7,269 nt of DNA, from the NCBI GenBank assembly GCA_026983685.1, contig JALSTO010000310.1, positions 1 through 7,269 on the forward strand, given 5' to 3'. Within the stretch, counting starts at the first letter, position 1. The number at the start of each line of letters is the position of its first letter. The translations under genes were made by a program, and so were the position numbers. The notes beneath the pieces are model-generated. The model ran no database searches and was not told the origin of the DNA. It saw only the letters and a program-made list of their open reading frames with translations. The stretch is from Aquificaceae bacterium (GTDB lineage: Bacteria > Aquificota > Aquificia > Aquificales > Aquificaceae). This document shows positions 1 to 6,295 of the stretch, piece by piece.

Positions 1-259
1 TGCAGTGAAGGTTACAGCCGGGTGTAGCTATGGTAAGGGTCGCATGTCCGGGATAGAAGTGAAAGAGAGGCTTCTTCTCAACAGGGTCGATCGCTGCGGA
101 GACCAATGAGCCGTATGTATAGGTGTATAGCTCACCGCTGTGGTTTACCCTTACACCGCAGGCTCCTACCTGCCCTTGCTTTAGCTCACACTTCACCGGG
201 CAGAGATAACACTCAACCTTGCCATCAACAGGCTTCCAAAACTTCGCTAACGTTTTCAT
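1..259 (-). CDS. amrS: AmmeMemoRadiSam-type radical SAM enzyme, N-terminal part (cut by left edge)
   Basis: Reading the minus strand from ATG at 259-257 gives 86 complete codons running off the left edge with no stop. The N-terminus has a Cys-rich motif CYLCPVKC (C17, C20, C24), then GACGVR (C34), an IDPVEKKPLFHFYPG block (57-71) and TPGCNLHC (79-86). The last block holds the first two cysteines (C82, C86) of the radical SAM CxxxCxxC cluster; the third Cys lies outside the window. This order is typical of the radical SAM protein of the AmmeMemoRadiSam trio (with AMMECR1 and Memo), often annotated as a pyruvate formate-lyase activating enzyme homologue; its substrate is not established. An in-frame TAA lies two codons upstream of the ATG (265-263), so this is the first possible start. 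An AAGGT sequence abuts the ATG, closer than a normal Shine-Dalgarno spacing. The gene is divergent from glyQ. The family call is firm; completeness cannot be judged. Confidence 0.88.
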   Translation of the reverse strand, partial: MKTLAKFWKPVDGKVECYLCPVKCELKQGQVGACGVRVNHSGELYTYTYGSLVSAAIDPVEKKPLFHFYPGHATLTIATPGCNLHC

Positions 260-371
260 ACCTTATAATTTACTGCTCAGAAAATATAAGTCTATATTTT
301 TAAATTTGGTGGGAGGGCTTGCCCTTACCCCAACGGCGTAATATATGGAAGCCATAGGTTAAAATAATTCC
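260..371. promoter_or_regulatory. Divergent intergenic region between amrS and glyQ
   Basis: This AT-rich 112-bp spacer must hold promoters for both outward-facing genes. On the plus strand TTTACT (269-274) and TATATT (293-298), 18 bp apart, match the sigma-70 consensus at 4/6 and 5/6; a transcript would start near 305 and leave a leader of about 65 nt before glyQ. On the minus strand TATATT (288-283) is a possible -10 for amrS without a convincing -35. The assignment rests on visual matching only. No T-box or glycine riboswitch features are seen; the leader is too short for either. Confidence 0.4.
308..331 (+). promoter_or_regulatory. Possible hairpin in the glyQ leader
   Basis: AGGGC (314-318) and GCCCT (321-325) are complementary, and the flanks GGTGGG and TACCCC extend this imperfectly, giving a G/C-rich hairpin close to the predicted glyQ transcript start. 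No run of T follows it on the plus strand, so it is not an intrinsic terminator in that direction. It could protect the 5' end of the mRNA or be incidental. Confidence 0.25.
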
Positions 372-1214
372 ATGTACTTTCAAGAGATAATAATGGAGCT
401 TCACAGGTTCTGGGCGCGTAAGGGGTGTCTCATATGGCAACCCTACGATGTGGAAGTTGGTGCCGGCACTATGAACCCCGCAACCTTCCTGAAGGTTCTC
501 GGAAAACAGCCTTGGAACGTAGCCTACGTTGAGCCTTCCCGCAGACCTCAGGACGGCAGGTACGGGGAGAACCCGAACCGCCTTCAGCACTACTACCAGT
601 TTCAGGTGATACTCAAACCAGCTCCGGAGGATCCGCAGGAGATATACCTTGAGAGCCTTGAGCACTTGGGCATAAACGTCAGGGACCACGATGTGAGGTT
701 CGTTGAGGACGACTGGGAGTCTCCCACCCTTGGAGCCTGGGGTCTCGGCTGGGAAGTCTGGCTTGACGGAATGGAGATAACCCAGTTCACCTACTTCCAG
801 CAGGCTGGGGGGCTTGACCTTGATGAGATATCGGTTGAGATAACCTACGGGCTTGAGAGAATAGCTATGTACATACAGGAGGTGGACAGCGTCTTTGATA
901 TAGAATGGAAGGAAGGAGTAACTTACGGAGATATATTCCGCAGGGCGGAGTGGGAGTGGAGCACGTACAACTTTGAAAAGGCGGACCAGAAGATGCTCTT
1001 TGAACTCTTCAACATGTACGAGAGGGAGTCAAAGAGGCTCGTGAAAGAAAGGCTCGTTCTCCCAGCCTACGATTATCTCCTGAAGTGTTCCCATACATTC
1101 AACCTACTTGATGCCAGGGGAGCCATATCCGTTCAGGAGAGGGCAAGGTACATAAGGAGAATGAGTCAAACCGCCAGGGAGATAGCCCAGCTCTATCTTG
1201 AACTCATGGGGTGA
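372..1214 (+). CDS. glyQ: Glycyl-tRNA synthetase, alpha subunit
   Basis: The 280-residue product is the catalytic chain of the bacterial alpha2beta2 class II glycyl-tRNA synthetase. It forms glycyl-adenylate and transfers glycine to tRNA-Gly in the cytoplasm together with GlyS. Visible landmarks are [14 protein letters not shown] (13-26), EVGAGTMNP (28-36), the motif 2 region [20 protein letters not shown] (53-72), the near-invariant [20 protein letters not shown] (120-139) and the motif 3-like [11 protein letters not shown] (158-168). The length is close to the usual 280-300, and the C-terminal [19 protein letters not shown] block is intact. The ATG at 372 is chosen because [10 protein letters not shown] aligns with the start of other GlyQ proteins. 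An in-frame TAA (360-362) rules out the ATG at 345. The Shine-Dalgarno signal is weak (AGG at 356-358). Unlike the usual arrangement, glyS does not follow directly: a minus-strand gene lies between them. Confidence 0.98.
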   Translation: MYFQEIIMELHRFWARKGCLIWQPYDVEVGAGTMNPATFLKVLGKQPWNVAYVEPSRRPQDGRYGENPNRLQHYYQFQVILKPAPEDPQEIYLESLEHLGINVRDHDVRFVEDDWESPTLGAWGLGWEVWLDGMEITQFTYFQQAGGLDLDEISVEITYGLERIAMYIQEVDSVFDIEWKEGVTYGDIFRRAEWEWSTYNFEKADQKMLFELFNMYERESKRLVKERLVLPAYDYLLKCSHTFNLLDARGAISVQERARYIRRMSQTAREIAQLYLELMG

Positions 1215-1231
1215 GATCACGTAAGAAAGCC

Positions 1232-1248
1232 ATTCCTGTTGTAGGGAT
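1232..1248. terminator. Weak hairpin between convergent glyQ and the coiled-coil gene
   Basis: ATTCCT (1232-1237) and AGGGAT (1243-1248) can pair on the plus strand with one G-U pair around a 5-nt loop, within the 33-bp space between the two convergent stop codons. On the minus strand a short GGCTTTCTT follows, but the wobble becomes a C-A mismatch. No clear U tract exists in either direction. The position suits a bidirectional terminator, but the structure is poor. Confidence 0.2.
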
Positions 1249-1667
1249 TACCTTCTAAGAAGGTCCGAAAGCATCTGAATGACTGTATCAATCCTGTGGT
1301 TTATCTGGACTATTTCCTGTCTGAGCTGAGCGGTTTGATTGTCTATCTTCTCATCAAGCCTCTTTATTTCATTTCTGAGCTGAGCTGTCTGATTGTCTAT
1401 CTTCTCATCGAGTCTCTTTATCTCATTCCCAAGCTGACCTATTTCCTGTCTGAGCTGGCCCATCTCACCCCTTAGCTGGCCTATTTCTCCCCTCAGCTGA
1501 CCGGTCTGGTTATCTATCTTCTGGTTAATGTACTTGAAGTCCTCTTCCCTCTTCCTCTCAAGCTCTTCTATCTTGGAGATTATCTCCTTCGTCCTTTCGT
1601 CAACTACTTCATAGACAAGCTCAAGGGTTACCTTCCTGACCAGTCCCTTTGCCCTCTCAAAGACCAT
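1248..1667 (-). CDS. Uncharacterised coiled-coil protein with tandem 18-residue repeats
   Basis: The function is not recognised. The 139-residue product has no signal peptide or membrane segment and no Cys or Trp, and from about residue 25 onward it is almost wholly predicted coiled coil. Residues 58-90 are regular heptads with Leu and Ile/Met at the core (QLRGEI, QLRGEM, QLRQEI, QLGNEI). Residues 84-101 and 102-119 are an 18-residue tandem repeat (KRLDEKIDNQTAQLR plus NEI or QEI) differing only at N99/Q117. An 18-residue period equals a heptad plus an 11-residue unit. KIDNQT occurs three times (50-55, 89-94, 107-112). The N-terminal 25 residues look amphipathic, and the C-terminus ends in a Leu-rich stretch. 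ATG at 1667 is the only reasonable start: no ATG, GTG or TTG lies in frame within about 75 bases upstream, and AGGT abuts the ATG. The gene converges on glyQ and diverges from glyS. It could be a small structural or oligomerisation protein. That it is a real gene is likely from its regular heptads and high-quality repeat. Confidence 0.75.
   Translation of the reverse strand: MVFERAKGLVRKVTLELVYEVVDERTKEIISKIEELERKREEDFKYINQKIDNQTGQLRGEIGQLRGEMGQLRQEIGQLGNEIKRLDEKIDNQTAQLRNEIKRLDEKIDNQTAQLRQEIVQINHRIDTVIQMLSDLLRR
1250..1264. repeat. 15-bp perfect palindrome at the 3' end of the coiled-coil gene
   Basis: ACCTTCT (1250-1256) and AGAAGGT (1258-1264) flank a single central A, and the palindrome covers the last codons and stop of the minus-strand gene. 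The tiny centre makes a good RNA hairpin unlikely, and no T run follows. It may be incidental. Confidence 0.5.
1320..1427. repeat. Two tandem 54-bp direct repeats inside the coiled-coil gene
   Basis: Bases 1320-1373 and 1374-1427 are adjacent direct repeats of 54 bp with 49 identical positions by eye, encoding most of the duplicated 18-residue unit. A third, diverged partial copy of the same motif (the KIDNQT codons) is at 1503-1520, and 21-bp heptad-encoding units fill the space between. The high nucleotide identity suggests a recent duplication or ongoing homogenisation by slippage or recombination. Confidence 0.9.
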
Positions 1668-1690
1668 ACCTATATGTTCTTCTGAAACTT

Positions 1691-1719
1691 CCCGAATGTC
1701 AAGCGGATGGCAATTCGGG
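1691..1719. promoter_or_regulatory. Inverted repeat in the divergent spacer before glyS
   Basis: CCCGAAT (1691-1697) and ATTCGGG (1713-1719) form a perfect 7-bp inverted repeat with a 15-nt centre, in the 69-bp spacer between the divergent coiled-coil gene and glyS. It sits just upstream of a possible -10 (TATATT, 1724-1729). Its place suits an operator for both genes. Alternatively it is a stem-loop that ends read-through from glyQ, since TTAATATATT follows. Confidence 0.45.
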
Positions 1720-1723
1720 TTAA

Positions 1724-1729
1724 TATATT
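1724..1729 (+). promoter_or_regulatory. Possible -10 element for the glyS operon
   Basis: TATATT matches the -10 consensus at five of six positions, but no good -35 is found 16-18 bp upstream. If used, transcription would start at about 1736-1737, at the chosen glyS ATG, giving a nearly leaderless mRNA. The assignment is tentative. Confidence 0.25.
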
Positions 1730-1736
1730 GGTAGCC

Positions 1737-3731
1737 ATGAGAGATCTCCTCATTGAGATAGGAACGGAGGAACTACCCCCTTCGGTTATAAAGCCATCCC
1801 TCAGCCACTTAGCTCAGAAGGTCTCCGAGATCCTCGGAGCGCAGGTGAAGACCTACGGAACACCGAGGAGGCTAACTCTCTATGTTGAAGCCTTTGCGGA
1901 CAGAAAGGACAAGAAGGAGGAAGTCATCTTCGGACCTCCCTGGAAAGTAGCCTTTGATGAGGAGGGGAAGCCCACCAAGGCTCTGATCGGATTTCTGAAA
2001 AGATACGGCGCAAAACCAGAGGATGTCTTCAAGGAAAAGAAGGGAAAGGGGGAGTACGTGGCTCTTAAGATCATTCATGAGGAAAAAAGCAAGCTTGAAC
2101 TTCTTAGAGAATCCTTTGAGGAAATGCTTCTCTCCGTCCCTCTGCCCAAGAGGATGAGATGGACCTCCGACAGGAGGATAACCTTCTCAAGACCCATCAG
2201 GTGGCTTTTGGCACTCTATGGAGATGAGGTTCTTGATCTCAGGTTCGGAGAGCTCCGGGCGGGCAGAAGGACTAAAGGGCACCGCTTTCTCTCCGATGGC
2301 TGGATTGAGCTCGGAAAGGCGGAGGAGTATTTCCAGAAGCTAAGAGAAAACTACGTTATACCCTCTCAGGAGGAGAGGAGAGAGCTGATACTTGCATCCC
2401 TGAAGAAGGAATCTGAGAAACTCGGTGCTCAGCCTCTCTATCCAGAGGACCTTGTGGAGGAGGTTACAAACCTCGTTGAGTTTCCCTTCCCCGTAGTTGG
2501 CAGTTTTGAAGAAAAGTTCCTTGAGCTACCCGATAGGGTTATAGTCACGGTTGCAGCGCACCACCAGAGGTTCTTCTGCCTGAAAAGAGGAGACAGGCTC
2601 ATCAGCCACTTTATAGGTATAAGCAACAACGAGCCAAAGACCGACCTTATAAAGAGGGGTTATGAGAAAGTGCTGAGGGCGAGGCTTGAAGATGCCCTCT
2701 TCTTCTACAGGGAGGACCTAAAAAAAAGGCTTGAGGACCTCGTCCCTAAGCTAAGCGGTATCCTCATCCATCCCAAGATAGGCACTATGCTAGACAAGGT
2801 AGAGAGGCTTAAAAAGCTGGTCAGGTTTCTGTGTGAGAAGCTCTCCTGTGATGAAGAAAGGCTCTCCAAGGCGGAGAGGGCGGTCTATCTCTCCAAGGCG
2901 GACCTTCTTACGGAGATGGTCAAGGAGCTTGATGAACTCCAGGGCTACATGGGATACATTTACGCTCTGAAGCAGGGTGAGGATGAGGAGGTAGCGAGGG
3001 CTCTCTACGAACAGTACAAGCCCTCTTCCCCTGAGGACGAGCTTCCCCAGACCTTTACTGGTGCGCTCCTCTCCCTTGCGGACAAGATAGACGACCTCGT
3101 GAGCTTCTTCTCTGCGGGAGAGGTTCCCAAAGGGAGCTCCGATCCCTACGGTCTCAGGAGGTCAGCCTTCGGAATCCTCAGGATAATAACAGACAGGAAA
3201 TGGGACCTTGACCTCAGAGAAGTCTTAGATCTCTATGAAGCGAAGAACACGGAAGAGCTTGAAAAGTTTCTTTCCCAGAGGCTTGAGAGCCTCCTTGAAG
3301 GATACCGCTACGACATAGTCAGAGCTGTTCTCAAGGTTGTGAGCCCCTTCAGACCCTTAGAGGTAATAAGGAAGGTAGAGGAGCTGAGCAAAATCAGGAA
3401 CAGCAGGGATTTTATTGATATATACGAAGGTTACAGAAGAGTTGCTAAAATATTACCTAAGGAGTGGGAGAGCACACAGGTGAAAGAGGAGCTCCTCAAA
3501 GAGAGAGAAGAGATAGAGCTGTGGAGGGCTGTGAGGGAGCTGGAGATGAGAGGTCCTACCCTTAAAGACCTGGCTAACCTCAGAAAAAAGATAGACGATC
3601 TCTTTGACAAGGTTCTGATAATGGACAAGAGGGAAGAGATAAAGAATAACAGGCTCTCCCTTCTTATGAGGGTTAAACAGCTCTTCAACAGGTATGCGGA
3701 CTTCAGTGAGGTAGTTATTCAGGAGGTATAA
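1737..3731 (+). CDS. glyS: Glycyl-tRNA synthetase, beta subunit
   Basis: The 664-residue beta chain of the alpha2beta2 glycyl-tRNA synthetase recognises tRNA-Gly and is needed, with GlyQ, for aminoacylation. It is close to the usual length (689 in E. coli). It opens with the family signature LLIEIGTEELPP (4-15), followed by YGTPRRLTLYV and FGPPWKVAFDEEGKPTKA. The HD-domain region includes LSKADLLTEMVKELDELQGY (385-404), followed by YALKQGEDEEVARALYEQY and a conserved DPYGLRRSAFGILRII (469-484). The C-terminal anticodon-binding-like part ends in NRLSLLM (638-644) and KQLFNRYADF. The ATG at 1737 is preferred because MRDLLIEIGTEE matches the normal N-terminus; an ATG at 1707 is in frame and would add ten residues, but it lies in the centre of an inverted repeat. 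No strong Shine-Dalgarno is seen. It is the first gene of a packed plus-strand block and is cut off from glyQ by the minus-strand coiled-coil gene. Confidence 0.97.
   Translation: MRDLLIEIGTEELPPSVIKPSLSHLAQKVSEILGAQVKTYGTPRRLTLYVEAFADRKDKKEEVIFGPPWKVAFDEEGKPTKALIGFLKRYGAKPEDVFKEKKGKGEYVALKIIHEEKSKLELLRESFEEMLLSVPLPKRMRWTSDRRITFSRPIRWLLALYGDEVLDLRFGELRAGRRTKGHRFLSDGWIELGKAEEYFQKLRENYVIPSQEERRELILASLKKESEKLGAQPLYPEDLVEEVTNLVEFPFPVVGSFEEKFLELPDRVIVTVAAHHQRFFCLKRGDRLISHFIGISNNEPKTDLIKRGYEKVLRARLEDALFFYREDLKKRLEDLVPKLSGILIHPKIGTMLDKVERLKKLVRFLCEKLSCDEERLSKAERAVYLSKADLLTEMVKELDELQGYMGYIYALKQGEDEEVARALYEQYKPSSPEDELPQTFTGALLSLADKIDDLVSFFSAGEVPKGSSDPYGLRRSAFGILRIITDRKWDLDLREVLDLYEAKNTEELEKFLSQRLESLLEGYRYDIVRAVLKVVSPFRPLEVIRKVEELSKIRNSRDFIDIYEGYRRVAKILPKEWESTQVKEELLKEREEIELWRAVRELEMRGPTLKDLANLRKKIDDLFDKVLIMDKREEIKNNRLSLLMRVKQLFNRYADFSEVVIQEV
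3721..3727 (+). promoter_or_regulatory. Ribosome binding site of ppsA inside the glyS end
   Basis: AGGAGGT is a near-perfect Shine-Dalgarno sequence six bases before the ppsA ATG and overlaps the last glyS codons. It fixes the ppsA start and implies translation coupled to glyS. Confidence 0.85.
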
Positions 3732-3733
3732 GA

Positions 3734-6295
3734 ATGAAGAAGGAAGCCCTTGTCCTCTGGCTGGATGAGCTCACCATTGAAGACATACCGATAGCGGGTG
3801 GTAAGAACGCCTCCCTCGGAGAGATGATAAGGAACCTGAGCCCCATGGGAATAAACATACCTTACGGCTTTGTTGTCACCTCAACCGCCTACTACAGATT
3901 TCTGGACTACAACAACCTGAGGGACAAGATAAGGGAGACCCTCAGGGGCCTTAATGTGGATGATGTTGCCGACCTTGCCCGCAGGGGCTACAGCGTCAGG
4001 GAGCTTATAAAGGGCGGGGAGTTTCCCGAAGAGCTTGAGGAACTGATAAAGGACTACTACAACAGGCTGTCGGAGAGATATGGAACCCATGCGGTTGACG
4101 TGGCTGTGCGCTCTTCCGCTACAGCGGAGGATTTGCCCGATGCCTCCTTTGCAGGACAGCAGGAGACCTACCTCAACGTTGTGGGAGCGGAGAACGTTCT
4201 CACAGCTATAAAGAACTGCTTCGCTTCCCTGTTTACCGACAGGGCTATATCCTACAGGGAGTCCTTCGGCTTTGACCACTTCAACGTCGGCATAGCTGTA
4301 GGTGTTCAGAAGATGGTCAGATCCGACCTTGGTGCTTCGGGAGTTATGTTCACCTTAGACACGGAGACGGGCTTCAGGGATGTTGTAGTTATAAACGCCA
4401 TATACGGTCTGGGAGAGCTGATAGTCCAGGGGATGGTAACTCCAGATGAGTACATGGTCTTCAAGCCCACCTTTCAGAATGGGTACTCCGCAATAATTGA
4501 GAAGAAGCTCGGGAAAAAGGACAGGAAGATGGTCTATGGAAGTGGAGAGGAGAGGACGAAGATAGTCAACGTTCCCCTTGCGGATCAGAAGAGGTTTGCC
4601 TTGGAGGATGAGGAGATACTCAAGCTCGCGGAGTGGGGAATTCTTATAGAAAAACACTACTCTGAGAAGAAGGGAAAGTGGACACCTATGGATATAGAGT
4701 GGGCGAAAGACGGCAAGATGAACGAGCTCTTCATAGTTCAGGCAAGACCCGAGACCGTGCACTCCCGAAAGGAAGAGAACATCATAAAAGTTTACAGGAT
4801 ACTTGAGCCAGAAAATGTGAGGGAGAAGAAGAGGCTCGTTAAGGGGATAGCGGTTGGGGACAAGATAGCAACGGGTAGAGTTAGGGTTCTCTTTGACCTA
4901 AAAGACGCAGAGAGTTTTGAAGAAGGAGATGTTCTTGTAACCGATATAACCGACCCCGACTGGGAGCCGATAATGAAGAAGGCTTCCGCCATAGTCACAA
5001 ACAGGGGAGGAAGAACAGCCCACGCCGCGATAGTTGCAAGGGAGCTCGGCATACCTGCCGTCGTCGGAACGGGGAATGCAACGGAAGTACTCTCCAATGG
5101 TATGGAGGTTACGGTATCCTGTGCGGAAGGAGAAACGGGTTACGTTTACGAAGGCTACCTAAAGTACGAGGTTGAGGAGATAAACATATCTGAGCTTCCA
5201 AGACCCAAGACGAAGATAATGATGAACGTCGGAAACCCCGAGTCCGCCTTCAAGCATGCATCCCTTCCCAATGACGGCGTAGGACTGGCAAGGGAAGAGT
5301 TCATAATAGCTAACTACATAAAGATCCATCCCCTTGCCCTGATACATTACGATGAGATAAAGGAGCTGTACGAGAAGCTCTCCTCCCTCGGGCTCGTTGA
5401 TGATAGGGGTTTCGTGACCTTCAGAGCTATCTACGCCCATGCCAACGGACCACTGAAGGAAAAGCTCGCCAAGGGAAAGGAGAAGAGAAACATAAACCTC
5501 AAAAGACTCTTAGAGGACATAGACAGATACACCTTCGGCTATGATGACAAGAAAACCTACTACATAAAGAAGCTTTCCTACGGGGTTGCGAAGATATCTG
5601 CAGCCTTCTACCCAAACCCTGTCATAGTTAGATTTTCGGACTTCAAATCCAACGAATACGCCAACCTCATAGGTGGACAGCTCTTTGAGCCCGAGGAAGA
5701 GAACCCCATGATAGGCTGGAGAGGTGCCTCAAGGTACTACTCTCCCATATTCAAGGAAGCCTTCGGTATGGAGTGTCAGGCTATCCTCAGGGTCAGGAAC
5801 AAGATGGGTTTGACCAACACGAAGGTCATGATCCCCTTCTGCAGAACACCTGAAGAGGGGGAGAAGGTCCTCAGCGTGATGGAGGAGTTCGGGCTCAAGA
5901 AAGGTGACAATGGTCTTGAAGTCTATGTCATGGCTGAACTCCCGAGCAACGTGGTTCTGGCAGACATATACGCGGACATATTTGATGGATTCTCAATAGG
6001 CTCAAACGATCTCACCCAGCTGACACTCGGCATAGACAGGGATTCCGAGCTCGTCGCCCATCTTTACGATGAGAGGAATGAAGCTGTGAAGAGGCTCATA
6101 GCCCAGCTTATAGCTACCGCAAGGGAGAAAGGAAAGAAGGTGGGCATCTGCGGTCAGGCTCCTTCGGACTTCCCCGATTTTGCCCAGTTCTTGGTGGAAA
6201 AGGGTATTGATAGTATATCCCTCAACCCGGACTCAGTCCTTAAAACACTGCTTGCAGTTGCCGAAATGGAAAAGAAGATGGGGGTAGCGAAATGA
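3734..6295 (+). CDS. ppsA: Phosphoenolpyruvate synthase (pyruvate, water dikinase)
   Basis: The 853-residue cytoplasmic enzyme converts pyruvate, ATP and water to PEP, AMP and phosphate, feeding gluconeogenesis. Three domains are visible. The N-terminal ATP-binding domain has AGGKNASLGEM (21-31), VRSSATAEDLPDASFAGQQE (125-144) and VQARPETV (335-342). The swivelling phosphohistidine domain has NRGGRTAHAAIVARELGIP, with catalytic His430 and Thr428, the position phosphorylated by the regulatory protein PpsR in E. coli. The C-terminal PEP/pyruvate domain has LPRPKTKIMMNVGNP, RFSDFKSNEYANL, SIGSNDLTQ (754-762) and GICGQAPSD with catalytic Cys806. It is longer than the E. coli protein (792) mainly through an insertion of roughly 50 residues at about 550-605 in the C-terminal domain. 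Its start is set by a strong Shine-Dalgarno, two bases after the glyS stop. All key residues are present, so the enzyme should be active. In an autotroph it would draw pyruvate from carbon fixation into sugars. Confidence 0.97.
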   Translation: MKKEALVLWLDELTIEDIPIAGGKNASLGEMIRNLSPMGINIPYGFVVTSTAYYRFLDYNNLRDKIRETLRGLNVDDVADLARRGYSVRELIKGGEFPEELEELIKDYYNRLSERYGTHAVDVAVRSSATAEDLPDASFAGQQETYLNVVGAENVLTAIKNCFASLFTDRAISYRESFGFDHFNVGIAVGVQKMVRSDLGASGVMFTLDTETGFRDVVVINAIYGLGELIVQGMVTPDEYMVFKPTFQNGYSAIIEKKLGKKDRKMVYGSGEERTKIVNVPLADQKRFALEDEEILKLAEWGILIEKHYSEKKGKWTPMDIEWAKDGKMNELFIVQARPETVHSRKEENIIKVYRILEPENVREKKRLVKGIAVGDKIATGRVRVLFDLKDAESFEEGDVLVTDITDPDWEPIMKKASAIVTNRGGRTAHAAIVARELGIPAVVGTGNATEVLSNGMEVTVSCAEGETGYVYEGYLKYEVEEINISELPRPKTKIMMNVGNPESAFKHASLPNDGVGLAREEFIIANYIKIHPLALIHYDEIKELYEKLSSLGLVDDRGFVTFRAIYAHANGPLKEKLAKGKEKRNINLKRLLEDIDRYTFGYDDKKTYYIKKLSYGVAKISAAFYPNPVIVRFSDFKSNEYANLIGGQLFEPEEENPMIGWRGASRYYSPIFKEAFGMECQAILRVRNKMGLTNTKVMIPFCRTPEEGEKVLSVMEEFGLKKGDNGLEVYVMAELPSNVVLADIYADIFDGFSIGSNDLTQLTLGIDRDSELVAHLYDERNEAVKRLIAQLIATAREKGKKVGICGQAPSDFPDFAQFLVEKGIDSISLNPDSVLKTLLAVAEMEKKMGVAK
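6280..6285 (+). promoter_or_regulatory. Ribosome binding site of the pilM-like gene
   Basis: GGGGGT ends six bases before the ATG at 6292, within the ppsA 3' end. It favours this start over the second in-frame ATG at 6310, which has no such signal. Confidence 0.55.

Noticed and set aside
106..303. Plus-strand open frame of 65 codons near the left end
   Set aside because: It lies mostly antisense to amrS, whose Cys motifs are clearly conserved, and its translation has no recognisable features.
260..371. T-box or glycine riboswitch in front of glyQ
   Set aside because: The possible leader is only about 65-110 nt and no T-box antiterminator consensus or tandem glycine-aptamer core was seen.
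300..689. Minus-strand open frame of 129 codons over the glyQ 5' half
   Set aside because: It is a shadow of the strongly conserved glyQ coding sequence, with no family resemblance or ribosome site.
1250..1264. Palindrome as an intrinsic terminator
   Set aside because: The centre is one base, leaving no room for a stable loop at full pairing, and no T run follows on either strand.
1320..1520. CRISPR-like array from the regularly repeated bases
   Set aside because: The repeats are directly adjacent without unique spacers and are explained by an in-frame coiled-coil repeat.
1707..1736. Upstream in-frame ATG as the glyS start
   Set aside because: The added ten residues do not match the usual GlyS N-terminus, and the ATG lies in the centre of an inverted repeat; MRDLLIEIGTEE at 1737 fits better.
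3881..4762. Long minus-strand open frames within ppsA (132 and 135 codons)
   Set aside because: They are antisense to conserved ATP-binding motifs of ppsA; their length is explained by codon bias of the real gene.
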